From assembly GCF_004745645.1 (NCBI RefSeq), contig NZ_SRMB01000001.1, forward strand, positions 1,116,001-1,180,000: a stretch of 64,000 nt of DNA, written 5' to 3'. The position numbers and the translations under genes were made by a program. Below, one piece after another: positions 61,622 through 64,000 of this stretch. The DNA is from Hymenobacter metallicola (GTDB taxonomy: Bacteria > Bacteroidota > Bacteroidia > Cytophagales > Hymenobacteraceae). Position 1 is the stretch's first letter, and each line of letters begins with the position of its first letter. The notes under the pieces were generated by a model. The model searched no databases and was not told where the DNA came from. It saw nothing but the letters and a program-made list of their open reading frames with translations.

Positions 61622-62323
61622 CTAACTCAACCCAAACCGCGCCAGCAGCGCCTCCTTGTGCTGCTTGCCGATGGGCAGCTTTTCGGGCAAGTCATACAGC
61701 TCGGCTTCGTTGCCGCTGATGGCTTTGATGGCGTCCATGCGCACGATGTAAGACTTCTGAATGCGGGTGAAACGCTCGGCCGGCAACTGGTCTTCCACCC
61801 GGCTCATGCGCAGATAGGTGATGATGACGCGGTTTTTGAGAATGATTTTGATGTAGTCCCTCATGCCCTCGATGTAGTAGATTTCGTCGAATAGCACCCG
61901 CTGCAGGCTGTGGCCTTCCTTGACGAACAGAAACTGCGGAGCGGCCGGCACCGGGGTGGCCGGGCGGCTGTTAATGATCTGCTGGGCCTTGTTGACGGCC
62001 TTGAGAAAGCGCGGAAACGAGACGGGCTTCACAATGTAGTCTAGCGCGTCGAGCTCGAAGCCGTCGAGGGCAAAGTTGGGGTAGGCCGTGACGAACACCA
62101 CGTAGGGCGGGTTGTGCAAGGACTGGATAAACTCGATGCCGTTGACTTGGGGCATGTTGATGTCGGAGAAAATCAGGTCGATTTTCTGTTGCTGCAGCAC
62201 TTCCAGAGCATCGAAAACATGCTCGCAGCTGGCCAGCAGGGTGAGCGAGGGAATCTGACGGATATAGCCTTCGAGCAACTCGCGGGCGAAGGGCTCATCG
62301 TCGATAATGAGGCAGTTAATCAT
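61622..62323 (-). CDS. LytTR-family response regulator
   Basis: A 233-residue regulator. Receiver: acidic pair in CLIIDDEPFA, Asp54 in LIFSDINMPQVNGIEF, FVTAYPNFALDGF and Lys in YIVKPVSF. The LytTR DNA-binding domain (about 130-230) has FVKEGHSLQRVLFDEIYYIE, ITYLRMSRVEDQLP, FTRIQKSYIVRMDAIKA and LPIGKQHKEAL. It is separated by 132 bases from the downstream-read kinase gene at 62456-63586 and is the output of that LytS-type kinase. The gap carries a repeat fragment. Confidence 0.93.
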   Translation of the reverse strand: MINCLIIDDEPFARELLEGYIRQIPSLTLLASCEHVFDALEVLQQQKIDLIFSDINMPQVNGIEFIQSLHNPPYVVFVTAYPNFALDGFELDALDYIVKPVSFPRFLKAVNKAQQIINSRPATPVPAAPQFLFVKEGHSLQRVLFDEIYYIEGMRDYIKIILKNRVIITYLRMSRVEDQLPAERFTRIQKSYIVRMDAIKAISGNEAELYDLPEKLPIGKQHKEALLARFGLS

Positions 62324-62355
62324 GCCGGGTGTGGGTATCTGGGGTGTTTAAACGG

Positions 62356-62376
62356 TTATCCTGGGCTTGCAAAGGA
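62356..62376. repeat. Fragment of the 51335-type repeat
   Basis: TTATCCTGGGCTTGCAAAGG matches the reverse complement of the right arm of the element at 51335-51437 (TCATCCTGGGCCTGCAAAGG) at 18 of 20 positions. Located between the kinase and response-regulator genes. Confidence 0.6.
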
Positions 62377-62455
62377 TCATAGACGGGCGCGGCAGCGGGG
62401 GCACCACTTATTTCAGGAGCACTCCGGCCCCACTTCGTTCGAGCTGTCGTTTAGG

Positions 62456-63586
62456 TTAGCTTCCACTGGTGGCCGGGTGCAGGCGCAGCGTCAGGGCCAC
62501 GCGGTAGGTTTGCCCGTCGGGAGCGGGGCCGATACTGAGCTGGTAGTCATCAGGCGGGTAGTGCAGGGCCAGGCGCTGTTGCACGTTGGCCACGCCCACC
62601 CCGCCAAAGTCGCGGGGGCCTGCGGTGGGCGGCAGGCTGTTGCGGACTGCGAAGTGCAGCTGCCCGTCTGTTGCTTCCAGCGTAATATCCACCCAGGAGG
62701 CATCCAGGCTGCTGTCGACACCGTGCTTGAAGGCATTTTCCACGAAGGGAAAGAAGAGCAGTGGCGTGATGCGAAACTGCGCCAGCGGCCCGGCCTTGCG
62801 GTAGCGAATGCTGACTTTCTGGCCGTAGCGCAGGCGTTCCAGCTCCAGGTAGTCTTCCAGAAAACCGACTTCGCGGCGCAGCGGCACCAGCGCCGCATCC
62901 GACTCGTACACCGTGTAGTGCATCAGGCCGGTGAGGTGCTGCACCATGGCGGGGGCCCGCTCGTCCTGCTTCACGACCATGGTGTAGATGTTGTTCAGGG
63001 TGTTGAACAGAAAGTGCGGGTTCACCTGGGCCTTGAGGAAGCTTACTTCCAGGTTCAGGTTTTCGCGCTGCAGGCGCAGGCTTTGGTTGCTGGCCGTGAG
63101 CAAAAACACGATACAGCGCAGCAAAATGGGTTGCATGGGAATAATGAAGAAGTCGCTCAGCCCCATGCTGACCCCGTACCACGAAAACACGCCCACCCAC
63201 AGGCCCCGGTCGAGGGTGCGGTGCATGTAGTCGGCCCACTCGCCCATGGGCACGCGGTAGTAGTCGAGCAGAGAGTAGCTTAGGTGTGAGAGCAGGGCCC
63301 AGAGGTAGTAAATAGCCAACAGCCCCAGGGCACTCAGCAGCCAGCGGCGGCGCACAATAAAACGCGGCAGCACGACGTAGGAGAAAAAGTAAAAGCTGAT
63401 AACGCTGGCCACCAGATCCTTGATGATGAAGGCCAGCCGGATGGCCGGCAGCGTGGGCTGGAGCTGGTAGATCAGGCACTGGAAGACCACAAACGCGGCC
63501 CACAGCAGCAGGTGCAGCGCCACCCGCCCGCGCCCCGGGCGCAGCGGAAACCAGGCGTGCCGGGCCGATGCAGCAGAAACCGTCAT
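62456..63586 (-). CDS. LytS-type sensor histidine kinase
   Basis: A 376-residue membrane kinase. Four hydrophobic helices lie between about 22 and 165 (VALHLLLWAAFVVFQCLIY, DLVASVISFYFFSYVVL, LLSALGLLAIYYLWALL, LLRCIVFLLTA). The His_kinase domain has His191 in VNPHFLFNTLNNIYTMV. The ATPase has an intact N-box (LLFFPFVENAFKHGV) and G-box (FGGVGVANVQQRLAL). Start at ATG 63586, 4 bases after the stop of a second, degenerate kinase gene. Partner of the LytTR regulator just downstream. Confidence 0.92.
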   Translation of the reverse strand: MTVSAASARHAWFPLRPGRGRVALHLLLWAAFVVFQCLIYQLQPTLPAIRLAFIIKDLVASVISFYFFSYVVLPRFIVRRRWLLSALGLLAIYYLWALLSHLSYSLLDYYRVPMGEWADYMHRTLDRGLWVGVFSWYGVSMGLSDFFIIPMQPILLRCIVFLLTASNQSLRLQRENLNLEVSFLKAQVNPHFLFNTLNNIYTMVVKQDERAPAMVQHLTGLMHYTVYESDAALVPLRREVGFLEDYLELERLRYGQKVSIRYRKAGPLAQFRITPLLFFPFVENAFKHGVDSSLDASWVDITLEATDGQLHFAVRNSLPPTAGPRDFGGVGVANVQQRLALHYPPDDYQLSIGPAPDGQTYRVALTLRLHPATSGS

Positions 63587-63590
63587 GCGC

Positions 63591-64000
63591 TTATAAATCA
63601 AGGTGAAGTTCGACCCGCACGCCGGCCGCGTCCTCCGTCACCTGGGCCCGGTGCCGGTCGGGATACTGCAGCTGCAGGCGGCGCAGGGCCGCCGCTACCA
63701 CCGGATCGGAGCGGTAGGCCGCCACGGGTGGGGCAGAGCTGAAGCGGCAGAAAGTAGCCGCAAGCGCGTGCTCGGTGATGTGCAGCGTGGCGGTAAGAGT
63801 GGCCTCGGCCGCCGGCAGCCCCACGAACAGGCGCTCCAGAAACGGGTAGAGTACCAGCGGCGTGATACGCTGCCCCGCTACCGGCCCGCTCACGGCCTGC
63901 TCGATGCGGACGCCCGGCCGGCCGTGCAGGCGTTCCAGGGCCAGGTAGTCGGCCAGAAACTCCAGCTCCCGGCTCAGCAGCACAGTTTCGGTATCCGACT
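63591..64000 (-). CDS. C-terminal part of a second, degenerate LytS-type kinase
   Basis: The frame is open to the right edge, so only the last 136 residues are seen. SDTETVLLSRELEFLADYLA aligns with SDAALVPLRREVGFLEDYLE of the neighbouring kinase, followed by ITPLVLYPFLERLFVGL where an active kinase has PFVENAFKHG: the N-box Asn is lost. The G-box (GVGVANVQQRL in the neighbour) is also absent, replaced by SDPVVAAALRRLQLQYPDRH. ATP binding is therefore doubtful, unlike in the intact paralogue that follows 4 bases later in the same operon. It may be a pseudo-kinase partner. Confidence 0.8.
   Translation of the reverse strand, partial: SDTETVLLSRELEFLADYLALERLHGRPGVRIEQAVSGPVAGQRITPLVLYPFLERLFVGLPAAEATLTATLHITEHALAATFCRFSSAPPVAAYRSDPVVAAALRRLQLQYPDRHRAQVTEDAAGVRVELHLDL

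Overview
The window looks like chromosome of a high-GC Bacteroidota of the Cytophagales, most likely Hymenobacter or a close relative. The evidence is a T9SS type A C-terminal sorting domain on a 2020-residue secreted protein, a TonB-dependent receptor of the large Bacteroidota barrel type, DUF4097 proteins behind an ECF sigma/anti-sigma pair, LytTR/LytS pairs, and promoter boxes of the Bacteroidota form TAnnTTTG. The genus is inference; no rRNA or tRNA gene was seen. Coding density is high, and nearly all genes have GC-rich third positions. The one clear exception is an AT-rich island at about 32.85-33.85 kb.

Layout. 1-6.4 kb: secreted and periplasmic hydrolases on the minus strand (partial S8 protease, 2H phosphoesterase, M28 peptidase, then an operon of DUF1028 protein, SixA-like lipoprotein and RsiV-like protein). 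6.6-12.5 kb: surE, a lipoprotein, DoxX, an M14 carboxypeptidase and a two-gene ABC exporter. 12.6-19.8 kb: a Gly/Tyr-rich secreted protein and the giant SBBP/FG-GAP/T9SS protein. 20-25.2 kb: ribBA with a striking repeat array upstream, two GT4 glycosyltransferases and a K+ channel with an RCK domain. 25.3-31 kb: dnaG, then the rpoE - anti-sigma(HEAT) - DUF4097 - DUF4097 operon. 31.2-37.6 kb: mrp and nfu (Fe-S cluster assembly), the AT-rich DUF6882 island, fahA (tyrosine catabolism), and a formaldehyde-dehydrogenase-like MDR gene with a small partner. 37.6-47.1 kb: a carbon-uptake block with a CobC-like phosphatase, acs, a stand-alone receiver, an SSF-histidine kinase, a 2-TM protein, an MHS-family transporter and a porin. 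47.2-55.3 kb: an InsA-like zinc-ribbon/HTH protein and a divergent orphan, an M28 peptidase, an SPFH plus NAD-kinase-like pair, a flavin reductase, a tandem GNAT, ald and tsaE. 55.4-64 kb: a serine hydrolase, MarR and a TonB receptor with twin operator palindromes, an enhancer-binding protein with altered GAFTGA motif, and a LytTR/LytS cluster ending in a degenerate second kinase.

How genes may work together. acs next to a receiver and an SSF-domain kinase resembles the CrbS/R acetate switch of gamma-proteobacteria, here with its own porin and H+ symporter but with a receiver that lacks an output domain. The MarR gene reads towards a TonB receptor whose promoter region carries two near-identical 16-bp palindromes. 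Several compact palindromic intergenic elements of about 105 bp (31.0, 51.3 and 52.5 kb), plus smaller relatives, show active repeat seeding; one of them supplies the stop codon of the GNAT gene.

Limits. All functional calls come from reading motifs; no database search was run. Starts were moved inward from the longest frame wherever a signal peptide, a repeat or a promoter box argued for it.
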